From positions 1 through 41,489 of the forward strand of contig URGV01000018.1 in assembly GCA_900547455.1 (NCBI GenBank): DNA of 41,489 nt. Direction: 5' to 3'. The translations under genes were made by a program, and so were the position numbers. How positions within the stretch are numbered: position 1 is the first letter of the stretch; each line of letters starts with the position of its first letter. This document shows positions 15,819 through 24,412 of this stretch, piece after piece. A model generated the notes under the pieces. It was given only the letters and a program-made list of their open reading frames with translations. It made no database searches and was not told where the DNA came from. Origin of the DNA: an uncultured Oscillospiraceae bacterium (GTDB lineage Bacteria; Bacillota; Clostridia; Oscillospirales; Ruminococcaceae).

Positions 15819-16762
15819 TGGGAATGGCAGAGAGAGAAAAATTAATTGAATTAAAAGACGTACAGATCACTTTTGGATCGGGCCGCAAAAAGTTTGTTGC
15901 GGTAGACAATGTCAACTTTGACATTTACAAAGGCGAAACCTTCTCTCTGGTAGGTGAATCCGGTTCCGGCAAGACCACCATTGGCCGTGCGATCCTGAGA
16001 ATCAACCCAACCTCTGCTGGTGAAATTCTCTTCAAGGGCCGCAGGATCAACGGTAGGATTGACAAGGAACTGGATAAGGAAGTCATCCGTAAATGCCAGA
16101 TGATTTTCCAGGACCCAATGGCTTCTCTGAATGAGAGAGCAAAGGTTGACTACATCATCTCCGAAGGTCTGATCAACTTCCATCTGTATAAGGATGAGAA
16201 GGAGCGCGAGGAAAAAGTACAGCGCGTTCTGCACGAGGTAGGTCTGCTGCCGGAGTTCGCTTCCCGTTTCCCACACGAGTTCTCGGGTGGTCAGAGACAG
16301 CGTATCGGTATTGCCCGTGCGCTGATCATGGAGCCTGAGTTCATCGTTGCCGACGAGCCGATCTCTGCGCTGGACGTTTCTATCCGTGCGCAGGTACTGA
16401 ACCTGCTCAACCGTCTGAAGAAGAGCAGAGGCCTGACCTATCTGTTCATCGCGCATGACCTGTCTGTTGTACGCTTTATTTCTGACCGAATTGCGGTTAT
16501 CCACAAAGGTCAGATCGTCGAGCTGTCGGAGGCAGAAGAGCTTTTCCGTCATCCGCTGCATCCTTACACCAAGGCTCTGCTGTCTGCGGTTCCAACTCCA
16601 GACCCGGAAGTCGAAAAGAAGAAGAAGCTCCTTGTTTACGATCCAAGTGTGCATGATTACTCTGTTGACAAACCGGTTTGGGAAGAGATCCTCCCCGGAC
16701 ACTTTGTTCACGGAAATCAGCGTGAGCTTGAACAGTACAGAAACGAGATTGCAAAATCTTAG
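15818..16762 (+). CDS. oppF: peptide ABC transporter ATP-binding protein, OppF/DppF type
   Basis: Second ATPase of the importer. 314 residues. Walker A GESGSGKT at 46-53, [13 protein letters not shown] as Q-loop, signature FSGGQRQR, Walker [13 protein letters not shown]-loop AHDLS, and the short oligopeptide C-terminal extension. ATG 15818 overlaps the preceding stop; an ATG two codons later (15824) is the alternative start. The strong terminator at 16771 closes the five-gene operon, so the second binding lipoprotein downstream is expressed separately. Confidence 0.95.
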   Translation: MGMAEREKLIELKDVQITFGSGRKKFVAVDNVNFDIYKGETFSLVGESGSGKTTIGRAILRINPTSAGEILFKGRRINGRIDKELDKEVIRKCQMIFQDPMASLNERAKVDYIISEGLINFHLYKDEKEREEKVQRVLHEVGLLPEFASRFPHEFSGGQRQRIGIARALIMEPEFIVADEPISALDVSIRAQVLNLLNRLKKSRGLTYLFIAHDLSVVRFISDRIAVIHKGQIVELSEAEELFRHPLHPYTKALLSAVPTPDPEVEKKKKLLVYDPSVHDYSVDKPVWEEILPGHFVHGNQRELEQYRNEIAKS

Positions 16763-16770
16763 CAACATAA

Positions 16771-16805
16771 AAAAGAAGCTGCCTGATCAGGCGGCTTCTT
16801 TTTTT
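16771..16805 (+). terminator. intrinsic terminator closing peptide transporter operon
   Basis: AAGAAGCTGCCTGA pairs with TCAGGCGGCTTCTT (one wobble), preceded by A-run and followed by seven T. Confidence 0.92.
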
Positions 16806-16894
16806 ATATTTGGAAAATCATAGAAACTTTAACAAAGTAAATTGCAAAATTGTCATCATATTAAACAAAAAATATCACATTAGTGAAATAATTA

Positions 16895-16923
16895 TTGACA
16901 TATTTTCTGAAAGATGGTATCCT
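16895..16923 (+). promoter_or_regulatory. promoter of second binding lipoprotein with CodY-like box
   Basis: TTGACA (16895-16900), 17 bp, TATCCT (16918-16923). The spacer contains TATTTTCTGAAAGAT (16901-16915), which matches 12 of 15 positions of the CodY consensus AATTTTCWGAAAATT. A repressor bound there would block RNA polymerase directly. CodY control of peptide uptake is well known in Firmicutes; presence of CodY in this organism is not shown here. Confidence 0.6.
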
Positions 16924-17021
16924 AAAACTGTTCTTTTCATTGTATGATGTTGTGGCAGAATAAAAGGGACGTCATATGATGAAAAAAGAGAGTATTATCT
17001 CAGAAGAGAAGGAGGATACGT

Positions 17022-19010
17022 ATGAAAAAGAAATTAACCGGACTCCTCGCAATCTTGCTGGCAGCTTCCATGGTACTGGGCGGTTGCTCCAGCAATACCG
17101 AGACCCAAAGTGCGGAGCCCTCGTCCGATGCTGAGACAACCGAGCAGTCGGAGAGCGCGGAAAACAAGCACGAAATTACCGACCTGGTTCTCCCAAAAAC
17201 GGCGACAAGAGAATTGCAGACCTTCAATATTCTCTACAGCCAGCTGGCAGCGGATTTTGAAAACCTCTGCAACCTGACCGACCCTCTGCTGGAAGTAGAC
17301 ACCTACGGTGAGCTGGCTCCGGCTATTGCGGAAGATTGGGGCACCGAGGACGGCGGCCTGACCTGGACCTTTAACCTCCGCGAAGGCGTCAAGTGGGTCG
17401 ATATGAACGGCAACGAAAAGGCAGATTGTGTGGCGCAGGATTTTGCAACCTCTTTGGAGTGGGTCCTGAACTTCTATAAGAACGATTCTGCCAACACTAC
17501 AATGCCGCTGGAAATGATTGAAGGCGCGGAAGAATATTACGAGTGGACCAAGACACTGACCCAGGAAGAGGCCTACGCGCTGGATGCAAGCGAAGGCTCC
17601 ACCTTCATGGAAATGGTTGGAATAGAGGTTCCGGACGACTACACCGTCATCTATCACTGCGTTGCGCCAAAGCCATACTTTGACTCGGTTGCTACCTACG
17701 CCTGCCTGTATCCACTGGCGCAGGGCCTGGTCGATGAGCTGGGTATTGATGGTGTCAAGGCAATGAACAATGAGACCATGTGGTACAATGGTTGCTACAC
17801 CATGACTTCCTACATTCAGGGCAATGAAAAAACCTTCACCAAAAACCCGACCTATTGGGATCAGGATTGCTTCCTGTTTGACACCGTTACAATTAAGATG
17901 GTAGAGTCCACCGACGTTGCCTTCCAGCTTTATCAGACCGGCGAGGTTGACTACACCGACCTGTCCGAGAGCAACCTGGTAACCATCAACGGCAACGAGA
18001 ACAACGAATTCTATGATTATCTGGTAGAAAAACCGGCGGATAAATATTCCTACCAGATCCACTTCAATTACAACAAACTGCTGGAAGACGGCACTCCGGA
18101 CACCAACTGGAATACCGCAATTGCAAACGAAGCTTTCCGCAAAGCGCTGTATTATGGCTGGGACATTTCGGAATACTACACCCGAGTCAATGCGGTCAAC
18201 CCAATGGTTTGCGAAAACAACTTCTACACAATGAAGGGCCTGGTTTACACCTCGGACGGCACCGATTATGTGGAGCTGGTAAGAGAAGAACTTGGCATGG
18301 AAAAGGAAAATGGAGAGACTCTGCTCCGTCTGGACGCGGATCTGGCAGAGCAGTACAAACAGCAGGCGATCGAGGAGCTGACTCCTCTGGGCGTAACCTT
18401 CCCGGTTACCATGGATTACTACATCGCGGCATCCAACCAGGTTTCTCTGGACAGCGCAAACGTGCTGGCACAGACCATCGCCAACAGCCTGGGCGATGAT
18501 TTCATGCAGCTGAGCATCAAGACCTATGTCTCCAGCTCGACCCAAGAGGTCCTGAATCCGCATCTGCAGTCGATCACCATGAATGGCTGGGGCGCTGACT
18601 ATGGTGACCCGCAGAACTATCTTGGCAACGAGGTCTCCGGCAACGACAGTGCTTACTACTCCAGAACCCAGAACAACATCAACGATGTTGAGGCCACTGA
18701 GGCAACCCAGCAGCTGCTGGATACCTACGCGGAATTCACCAGCCTGGTGGAGCAGGCGGACGCCATCACCGACGATATGGATGCCCGCTATGCGGCCTAC
18801 GCCAAGGCGGAAGCCTATATGATCGAACACGTTTTAACCCTTCCTGTATATTATAATGTTCCGTGGTGTTTGACAAAAATTAATCCGTATAGTAAAATGA
18901 ATGCAATGTTTGGTTCTCAGAACGAGAAGATGAAAAACTGGGAAACTTCTGCAGACGGCTATACAACGGAAGAGATGGAGGCAATTGCGGCGGAGCATGC
19001 GGCAAACTAA
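17022..19010 (+). CDS. second peptide-binding lipoprotein, paralog of the one at 10831
   Basis: Family 5 solute-binding lipoprotein, 662 residues. Its lipobox LGGC has Cys22, followed by a Ser/Glu-rich linker to about residue 50. It is plainly a paralog of the product at 10831: shared exact stretches include TATRELQTFNILY-type start of the mature domain, NETMWYNGCYTMTSY, DGTPDTNWNTAIANE and GWGADYGDPQNYLG. The residues between these blocks differ, for example around the presumed ligand pocket, suggesting a different peptide preference. ATG 17022 follows AAGGAGGATACGT. It has its own promoter and terminator but no permease or ATPase of its own, so it probably docks on the same OppBCDF complex. 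Confidence 0.92.
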   Translation: MKKKLTGLLAILLAASMVLGGCSSNTETQSAEPSSDAETTEQSESAENKHEITDLVLPKTATRELQTFNILYSQLAADFENLCNLTDPLLEVDTYGELAPAIAEDWGTEDGGLTWTFNLREGVKWVDMNGNEKADCVAQDFATSLEWVLNFYKNDSANTTMPLEMIEGAEEYYEWTKTLTQEEAYALDASEGSTFMEMVGIEVPDDYTVIYHCVAPKPYFDSVATYACLYPLAQGLVDELGIDGVKAMNNETMWYNGCYTMTSYIQGNEKTFTKNPTYWDQDCFLFDTVTIKMVESTDVAFQLYQTGEVDYTDLSESNLVTINGNENNEFYDYLVEKPADKYSYQIHFNYNKLLEDGTPDTNWNTAIANEAFRKALYYGWDISEYYTRVNAVNPMVCENNFYTMKGLVYTSDGTDYVELVREELGMEKENGETLLRLDADLAEQYKQQAIEELTPLGVTFPVTMDYYIAASNQVSLDSANVLAQTIANSLGDDFMQLSIKTYVSSSTQEVLNPHLQSITMNGWGADYGDPQNYLGNEVSGNDSAYYSRTQNNINDVEATEATQQLLDTYAEFTSLVEQADAITDDMDARYAAYAKAEAYMIEHVLTLPVYYNVPWCLTKINPYSKMNAMFGSQNEKMKNWETSADGYTTEEMEAIAAEHAAN

Positions 19011-19021
19011 GTCGTTCATGC

Positions 19022-19057
19022 ACAAGTTGCCTGGGCTGTTTTGCCCGGGCAACTTGT
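19022..19057 (+). terminator. strong hairpin terminator after second binding lipoprotein
   Basis: A 15-bp stem (19022-19036 with 19043-19057, one wobble) starting ACAAGTTGCC, with a TGTTTT loop and a TTG/TGTG tail. Confidence 0.8.
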
Positions 19058-19129
19058 TTGTGTGTCGGCACTGAGGGAAAAGCTGTAGGCCTGAACGGAA
19101 GATTTTATTCAGAAGGAGTTTAAACAAAA

Positions 19130-19567
19130 ATGAAAAATCTTCGCAAAATCTACAAAAAGTATATGATCAGGCCGATTATTTACAAGGCTTTTCCGCGCAT
19201 CATCATCGGCATGCTGGTCGCAGGACTGTGGAATCGATTTGTCAATGCCAACCAATGGCGCGACATGCTGGGGGATGCTTTTATGCTGGTGGGCATTTTC
19301 TTTGTGGCATTGGCGTGGTTTAGCTTCCTGAGATTGGACGGAATGGATAATCCGTTCACAAAATTACTATCTGTATTTGTTAACCCGAAAAAGAAAAAAG
19401 CACGCATGGCTTCCCGCACAACCCGTCATATGGTCGACTATGCCGACGAGGAGCTGACCGAATATGAGGATTTGTCCGACGAAGAACAGGCGGCATGCAA
19501 GCTGGCAGCAAATGGCCTGGCAGCGCTGTTCTTTATTGTGCCGTCGCTGCTGACCTATTTCTTTTAA
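19130..19567 (+). CDS. small membrane protein, unknown function
   Basis: I do not recognise the family. The 145-residue product has a very basic start (KNLRKIYKKYMIRP), two hydrophobic helices (about residues 23-40 and 48-66), a lysine-rich stretch (NPKKKKARMASRTTR), an acidic segment (YADEELTEYEDLSDEEQ) and a C-terminal helix (about 127-145, AALFFIVPSLLTYFF). The layout suggests a membrane protein with a charged cytosolic loop. ATG 19130 follows AGAAGGAG. It lies between two terminators; I could not find a convincing promoter in the 70 bp before it, so it may depend on read-through. Confidence 0.75.
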   Translation: MKNLRKIYKKYMIRPIIYKAFPRIIIGMLVAGLWNRFVNANQWRDMLGDAFMLVGIFFVALAWFSFLRLDGMDNPFTKLLSVFVNPKKKKARMASRTTRHMVDYADEELTEYEDLSDEEQAACKLAANGLAALFFIVPSLLTYFF

Positions 19568-19583
19568 ATTGCAATCCATCCTG

Positions 19584-19615
19584 AAGGAGCAGCCCATTTG
19601 GGGTGCTCCTTTTTT
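19584..19615 (+). terminator. intrinsic terminator
   Basis: AAGGAGCA-GCCC and GGGG-TGCTCCTT form a stem followed by a T-run to 19615. Confidence 0.88.
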
Positions 19616-19636
19616 ACAAGGCAGGAGGTGCCTGAT

Positions 19637-20482
19637 ATGAACAAGCCGGTTGCGGCACTGATCTACGATTTTGACAACACCCTGTGCACCAAGGATATGC
19701 AGGAATACGGCTTCATCCCCTCTATCGGTATGAGCGCGTCCGCGTTTTGGAAGCAGGTGAACGATTTGACCGACCAGCAGCAGATGGACAACATCCTGGC
19801 CTATATGTTCCTGATGGTGCAGAAGGGCAGAGAGGAAAAAATCCCCATTACCCGGGAAATCTTCCAAAAGCTGGGGGAGGGTATCGAGTATTTTGAGGGG
19901 GTCCCCACCTGGTTCGAGCGGATTAACCAATATGGGGAATCGATTGGTCTGCAGGTGGAGCACTATATTGTCTCCTCCGGCATCAAGGAGATTATCGAAG
20001 GCACCTCCATCGCCCCCTGCTTCCATTATATCTACGCCTGCGAATTTATGTACGGCGACGATGGGGCAATCCAGTGGCCAAAGTTCGCGGTCAACTATAC
20101 GGCAAAGACGCAGTTTTTGTTCCGCATCAACAAGGGGGTCCTCACCATCGACAGCAAGAGCTCGGAGCGCCTCAACCGCTTCACACCGGAGGAGGAGAGG
20201 AGGGTTCCGTTTAAAAATATGATCTACCTGGGCGACGGGCTCACTGACGTGCCCTGCATGAAGCTGGTCAAGAGCCATGGCGGGCAGTCGATCGCTGTCT
20301 ATAATCCCCAAAGGAACAGCAATCCGGCAAAGCGCCTGCTGGAGGAAAACCGGGTCAACTTTATTCGTTCCGCCGATTACCGCTCCGGCAGTGAGCTGGA
20401 AAAGCTGGTGCAAACCATCCTCTGCAAGATCCAGGCGGAGAGCAGGCTGCTTTCCTGCAGCCCTTCGCAAGGGGAGCGTTAG
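19637..20482 (+). CDS. HAD-family phosphatase/hydrolase
   Basis: Haloacid-dehalogenase superfamily hydrolase of about 281 residues with all four motifs: DFDNTL (nucleophile Asp11 and acid Asp13), VSSG (motif II) near residue 114, a lysine in the region NYTAKTQFLF, and GDGLTDVPCM (motif IV) near 198. The large cap between motifs I and II (about 20-110) is helical. It resembles the HAD proteins often annotated as phosphoserine-phosphatase-like, but the substrate is not evident. ATG 19637 is eight bases after AGGAGG; a longer frame from 19598 runs through the upstream terminator and is wrong. The C-terminal residues (SCSPSQGER) look unconserved. Expression probably depends on an upstream promoter or leakage through the terminator at 19584. 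Confidence 0.88.
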   Translation: MNKPVAALIYDFDNTLCTKDMQEYGFIPSIGMSASAFWKQVNDLTDQQQMDNILAYMFLMVQKGREEKIPITREIFQKLGEGIEYFEGVPTWFERINQYGESIGLQVEHYIVSSGIKEIIEGTSIAPCFHYIYACEFMYGDDGAIQWPKFAVNYTAKTQFLFRINKGVLTIDSKSSERLNRFTPEEERRVPFKNMIYLGDGLTDVPCMKLVKSHGGQSIAVYNPQRNSNPAKRLLEENRVNFIRSADYRSGSELEKLVQTILCKIQAESRLLSCSPSQGER

Positions 20483-20617
20483 CGCAAAAATTGGCGAAAA
20501 AATAACATAAAAATTGGTGGATTGCGCTAAATTGTTTTCTGCATAGAATAGACATTACACGAAGATCTAGGTTATGTTGGACAAAAAATGGATTTTAGAG
20601 TTAAAAAATATGACTAA

Positions 20618-20664
20618 TCGTTAAAAAACTAACGCTTGACGTTGCGTCATAGAAACAATATAAT
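20618..20664 (+). promoter_or_regulatory. hydrogenase operon promoter with Rex-like operator
   Basis: TTGACG (20636-20641), 17 bp, TATAAT (20659-20664). Directly against the -35 box lies the inverted repeat CGTTA-AAAAAC-TAACG within 20618-20635, which fits 10 of the 14 defined positions of the clostridial Rex site TTGTTAANNNNTTAACAA. A second perfect dyad, TGACG-TTG-CGTCA (20637-20649), overlaps the -35 box itself. Control by the NADH/NAD+ sensor Rex would suit an NAD(H)-linked hydrogenase. The remaining bases of the 20483-20786 gap are AT-rich leader. Confidence 0.6.
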
Positions 20665-20786
20665 TTTAATATATAGACAAAGTTGATAATCCTTGATTAG
20701 CATTGTCTGTTTATTCAATACAACCGATCAGGGCTGTCCACAGAGATATGACCGTTCTGTACAGCCAGGGGGAAAGGAGTTTAAAG

Positions 20787-21272
20787 ATGGCGACAGAAAC
20801 TCTGAGCAGAGAGCGCGTTTTGGAGATCATCGAAGAATGCGGAGGAGATAAAGAACATCTGCTGTCGATCCTCATTGAAATCCAAAGAGAGTGCAGAAGA
20901 AACTATATCAACGAGGCCAGTGCGAGGGTGGTGGCAGAAAAGCTGGACATCCCGCTGGTGCAGTTGTACGATATCCTGACCTTTTACGCCATGCTGGAAA
21001 CCAAGCCGCGCGGACGCTACATCATTGAGGTGTGCAACAACGCTCCGTGCTATGTTTCCAAATCCCACGTCATGGCAAAGTTCCTGCGCAAGGAGCTGGG
21101 AATTAACTTTGGGGAAACCACGCCGGACGGCATGTTCAGCCTGCAGTATATGCCGTGCGTAGGCGCCTGCAATATCGGGCCGGTCATCAAGATTGGGGAT
21201 AAGGTGTACGGCAACCTCAACGAGGAGCGCATCAGAAAGATCCTGCGTGAATTAAGAGAGAACGACCAGTAA
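20787..21272 (+). CDS. NADH-linked hydrogenase subunit, NuoE-like [2Fe-2S] protein
   Basis: Small electron-transfer subunit (HydC/HndA type) of a trimeric NAD(H)-dependent [FeFe] hydrogenase. 161 residues. The N-terminal helical half (INEASARVVAEKLDIPLVQL) is followed by a thioredoxin-like fold carrying the [2Fe-2S] ligands Cys83, Cys88, Cys124 and Cys128 (CNNAPC and CVGAC). ATG 20787 follows AAAGGAG; a longer frame from 20703 lacks a ribosome site. It is first of three genes and lies 27 bp before the NuoF-like gene. It would shuttle electrons between the flavin subunit and the hydrogenase subunit. Confidence 0.95.
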   Translation: MATETLSRERVLEIIEECGGDKEHLLSILIEIQRECRRNYINEASARVVAEKLDIPLVQLYDILTFYAMLETKPRGRYIIEVCNNAPCYVSKSHVMAKFLRKELGINFGETTPDGMFSLQYMPCVGACNIGPVIKIGDKVYGNLNEERIRKILRELRENDQ

Positions 21273-21299
21273 CGTCGGTCGAGGAAAGGATGTCAGATT

Positions 21300-22610
21300 A
21301 TGGCGAAGACAATACAGCTTTTGACAGCCCGCTGTGGGAAGATCCGTCCGGATTCGGTGGCGGATTACCTTGCCCACGACGGCTTTTCCGCTTTGAAAAA
21401 GGCGATGAATATGTCTCCGATGGAGATCATCAACGAGGTCATCGACGCAAAACTGCTGGGCCGCGGCGGCGCTTCCTACCCGGCCGGAAAAAAATGGAAA
21501 CAGCTTTATGAAATTGAGGGCGATCCAAAATACATCGTCTGCAACGCGGACGAGGGTGAGCCGGGCACCTTTAAGGACAAGGTCCTGCTGGAAAAGGACC
21601 CGCTGAGCATCATCGAGGGGATGGCCATTGCCGGCTATGTCTTTAACTCCCACGAGGGTTACATCTATATCCGCGGCGAATACCGCGAGATTCAGAAGCT
21701 GTTCCAGGCAGCGATTGACAACGCGGTCAAGGCAAACTACCTGGGCAAAAACATTATGGGCTCCGATTTCTCCTTCAATGTCCACATCGTTTCGGGAGCG
21801 GGCGCCTATATCTGCGGCGAGAACTCCGGCCTGCTCAATTCCATCGAGGCAAAAACCGGCCGCCCGCGTGTAAAACCGCCGCATCTGGCGGAGGTCGGCC
21901 TCTACTCGATGCCGACTCTGGTCAACAACGTCGAGTCCTTTGCCAGCGTGCCACAGATTGTCAACATGGGCGGCAAGGCTTTCCAGGAGCTCGGTGTGGA
22001 GGATTCCGGCGGCACCAAGCTAATCTGCCTGTCGGGCAACGTCAATAACCGCGGCACCTTTGAGGTTCCGATCGGCGGTGTGACTCTGCGGGACCTGATC
22101 TTCGATCCGGAATTTGGCGGCGGCATCCCGGATGGCAAGGAGCTGAAGTTCTATCACCTGGGAGGACAGTCCGGCCCGATCGGTTTCCCGGAGCAGCTGG
22201 ATACCCGCTACGACCACACCTCGCTGAAAAAGCAGGGTTTGAGCATTGGTTCCGGCGCGATTGTGGTGATGGACGAGACCGTCTGCATCATCGACTACCT
22301 GAAAAAGGTGTCCGAGTTCTTTATTCATGAAAGCTGCGGCAAGTGTGTCCCCTGCCGCGAAGGCAACCGTCAGATGTACATGATTCTCCACCGCTTCGCC
22401 ACCGGCCTTGCCACCGAGCGCGATTTTGAGCGGATGGAGCGCCTGTCCTTTACCATGGCAACCGCTTCTTCCTGCGGCCTGGGTCAGTCGGCCTGCACCG
22501 CGCTGGACTCCTGCCTCAAACACAGAAGGGAAGAATTCCAGTCGCACATCAAGGGCATTTGTCCGGTTTGTTTAAATAGCAGAAAGTATGGTGACCAGTA
22601 TGCATATTGA
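21300..22610 (+). CDS. NADH-linked hydrogenase subunit, NuoF-like NAD(H)/FMN flavoprotein
   Basis: Diaphorase subunit (HydB/HndC type) that exchanges electrons between NAD(H), FMN and Fe-S centres. 436 residues. The NADH-binding loop reads GRGGASYPAGKKW near residue 55, and the acidic FMN/NADH segment CNADEGEPGTFKD near 81. The second nucleotide motif is ICGENSGLL, where many NuoF proteins have CGEETAL. The [4Fe-4S] ligands are Cys346, Cys349, Cys352 and Cys392. Unlike HydB of the classical bifurcating HydABC, it lacks both the N-terminal [2Fe-2S] domain and the C-terminal two-cluster ferredoxin domain, so it is the short form. The stop codon lies inside the start region of the catalytic subunit gene, implying coupled translation. 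Confidence 0.95.
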   Translation: MAKTIQLLTARCGKIRPDSVADYLAHDGFSALKKAMNMSPMEIINEVIDAKLLGRGGASYPAGKKWKQLYEIEGDPKYIVCNADEGEPGTFKDKVLLEKDPLSIIEGMAIAGYVFNSHEGYIYIRGEYREIQKLFQAAIDNAVKANYLGKNIMGSDFSFNVHIVSGAGAYICGENSGLLNSIEAKTGRPRVKPPHLAEVGLYSMPTLVNNVESFASVPQIVNMGGKAFQELGVEDSGGTKLICLSGNVNNRGTFEVPIGGVTLRDLIFDPEFGGGIPDGKELKFYHLGGQSGPIGFPEQLDTRYDHTSLKKQGLSIGSGAIVVMDETVCIIDYLKKVSEFFIHESCGKCVPCREGNRQMYMILHRFATGLATERDFERMERLSFTMATASSCGLGQSACTALDSCLKHRREEFQSHIKGICPVCLNSRKYGDQYAY

Positions 22611-24339
22611 TCCTAACAAGATGGTTACAATCAAAATTGACGGTATCCCGGTGACCGTGCCATCCGGTACCACCATTATGGAAGCCGCCCGGAAAATCGG
22701 CATCAAAATTCCTTCCCTCTGCCACCATCCAGACCTGGGTGTCCGCGCATTTTGCCGCGTCTGCCTGGTAGAGGACAGCCACAGCAGAAGGCTGAAAACT
22801 GCCTGCAACAACCTGGTCGACGAGGCGGGGGACATCACCACCAACTCTCCGAAGGTGCGCAAGGCCCGCAAGACCATTCTGGAGCTGATTTTGGCCAACC
22901 ACCCGCAGGACTGCCTGCACTGTGAGAAAAACGGCAAGTGCGAGCTGCAGACCCTGGCGGCGGAATATAATATCCGCGGCAACATCTTCGATCCGGTTTG
23001 GAAGCCGGTTCCAAAAGAGATGAGCAACCCGGCGCTGGTGCGCGATATGGTCAAATGCGTTCGCTGCGGACGCTGCGTCGAGGCCTGCCAGGCGGTACAG
23101 ACCACCAATGCCATCGGCTACTCCGGCCGCTCCACCGACTTTAAGATTACAACCGCCTTTGAAAAACCGTTGGATGAGTCCCCATGCGTTTACTGCGGCC
23201 AGTGCGTAGCGGCCTGTCCGGTCGGCGCACTGTATGAGAAGGACGACACCCAGCGCGTTTGGGACGCCATCGACGACCCGGATAAATTTGTCATCGTCCA
23301 GACCGCTCCTGCTGTCCGCGTCGCCATCGGCGAAGAATTTGGCATGGCGCGCGGCTCGATTGCAACCGGCAAGATGGTAGCTGCCCTGCGCCGCCTTGGA
23401 TTTAACAAGGTTTTTGATACCGACTTTGCTGCTGACCTGACCATCATGGAGGAGGGTTATGAGCTGCTCGACCGCATGAAGAATGGCGGCGTGCTCCCGA
23501 TGATCACCTCCTGCAGCCCAGGATGGGTCAACTTTGTGGAAAAGACCTACCCGGATCTGCTGCCGCACGTCTCCTCCTGCAAGTCTCCGCAGCAGATGTT
23601 CGGCGCAATCGCCAAGACCTACTACGCAGACAAGATGGGCATTCCGCGCGACAAGATGTTTGTCGTATCGATCATGCCCTGCATTGCCAAGAAATATGAG
23701 TGCCAGCGCCCGGAGATGAACGCATCCGGCTATCAGGATGTTGACTGCGTGCTGACCACCCGCGAGCTTGCCAAGATGATCCGCATTGCAGGACTCAGCT
23801 TTGATGCCCTGCCGGAGGAAGAGTTCGACCATCCGCTGGGACTTGGTTCCGGTGCAGGCGCCATCTTCGGCACCTCCGGCGGCGTTATGGAAGCTGCCAT
23901 CCGCACCGTCTACGAGGTCGTCACCGGCAAGGAGCCGCAGAGCCTGGACTTCACCGCCTGCCGCGGCCAGGAAGGCGTCAAGGAAGCAACCCTCGATCTG
24001 GATGGCACACCGGTCAAGGTTGCGATTACCAATGGCCTGAAGAACGCCCGCTACCTGATGGACAAGATCCGTGCAGGCGAGGCGGACTACCAGTTTATCG
24101 AAGTTATGTGCTGCCCGGGCGGCTGCATTGGCGGCGGCGGACAGCCGTTTAGAACCACCGCAGCGATCCGCGCGCACCGTATGGACGGCCTGTACAAGGT
24201 CGACAAGAGCCTGCCGCTCCGTCAGTCCCATAAGAACCCGGATATCCAGACGCTCTATAAGGAATTCCTGCACGAGCCAAACAGCCATCTGGCGCATGAA
24301 TTGCTGCATACCCACTACACCGACCGTTCTGGAAAATAG
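22588..24339 (+). CDS. hydA: NAD(H)-dependent [FeFe] hydrogenase catalytic subunit (group A-type)
   Basis: Makes or oxidises H2 at an H-cluster, taking electrons from the NuoE/NuoF-like subunits (HydA/HndD type, probably electron-bifurcating). 583 residues. [2Fe-2S] ligands are Cys45, Cys56, Cys59 and Cys73. The His/Cys cluster segment is NHPQDCLHCEKNGKC, and two [4Fe-4S] motifs follow, CVRCGRCVEAC and CVYCGQCVAACP. H-cluster motifs are L1 TSCSPGW (Cys309), L2 MPCIAKK (Cys365) and L3 EVMCCPGGC (Cys508, 509, 513). The C-terminal small-subunit-like region is fused, as usual. L1 has Ser where many have a second Cys, and L3 has MCC where many have MAC. ATG 22588 overlaps the previous gene by 23 bp; ATG 22600, five bases after GGTGA, is an equally good start. 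Maturases HydEFG are not in the window. Confidence 0.95.
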   Translation: MVTSMHIDPNKMVTIKIDGIPVTVPSGTTIMEAARKIGIKIPSLCHHPDLGVRAFCRVCLVEDSHSRRLKTACNNLVDEAGDITTNSPKVRKARKTILELILANHPQDCLHCEKNGKCELQTLAAEYNIRGNIFDPVWKPVPKEMSNPALVRDMVKCVRCGRCVEACQAVQTTNAIGYSGRSTDFKITTAFEKPLDESPCVYCGQCVAACPVGALYEKDDTQRVWDAIDDPDKFVIVQTAPAVRVAIGEEFGMARGSIATGKMVAALRRLGFNKVFDTDFAADLTIMEEGYELLDRMKNGGVLPMITSCSPGWVNFVEKTYPDLLPHVSSCKSPQQMFGAIAKTYYADKMGIPRDKMFVVSIMPCIAKKYECQRPEMNASGYQDVDCVLTTRELAKMIRIAGLSFDALPEEEFDHPLGLGSGAGAIFGTSGGVMEAAIRTVYEVVTGKEPQSLDFTACRGQEGVKEATLDLDGTPVKVAITNGLKNARYLMDKIRAGEADYQFIEVMCCPGGCIGGGGQPFRTTAAIRAHRMDGLYKVDKSLPLRQSHKNPDIQTLYKEFLHEPNSHLAHELLHTHYTDRSGK

Positions 24340-24349
24340 AGTTGATATC

Positions 24350-24384
24350 AAAAAGAGGAACCTCAAACGAGGTTCCTCTTTTTT
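24350..24384 (+). terminator. intrinsic terminator of hydrogenase operon
   Basis: AAAAAGAGGAACCTC and GAGGTTCCTCTTTTT form a perfect 15-bp stem with loop AAAC. It also suits the converging LysR gene on the minus strand. Confidence 0.95.
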
Positions 24385-24412
24385 GCGTGCAGCAGGCAGG
24401 GAAGGGATTCTT

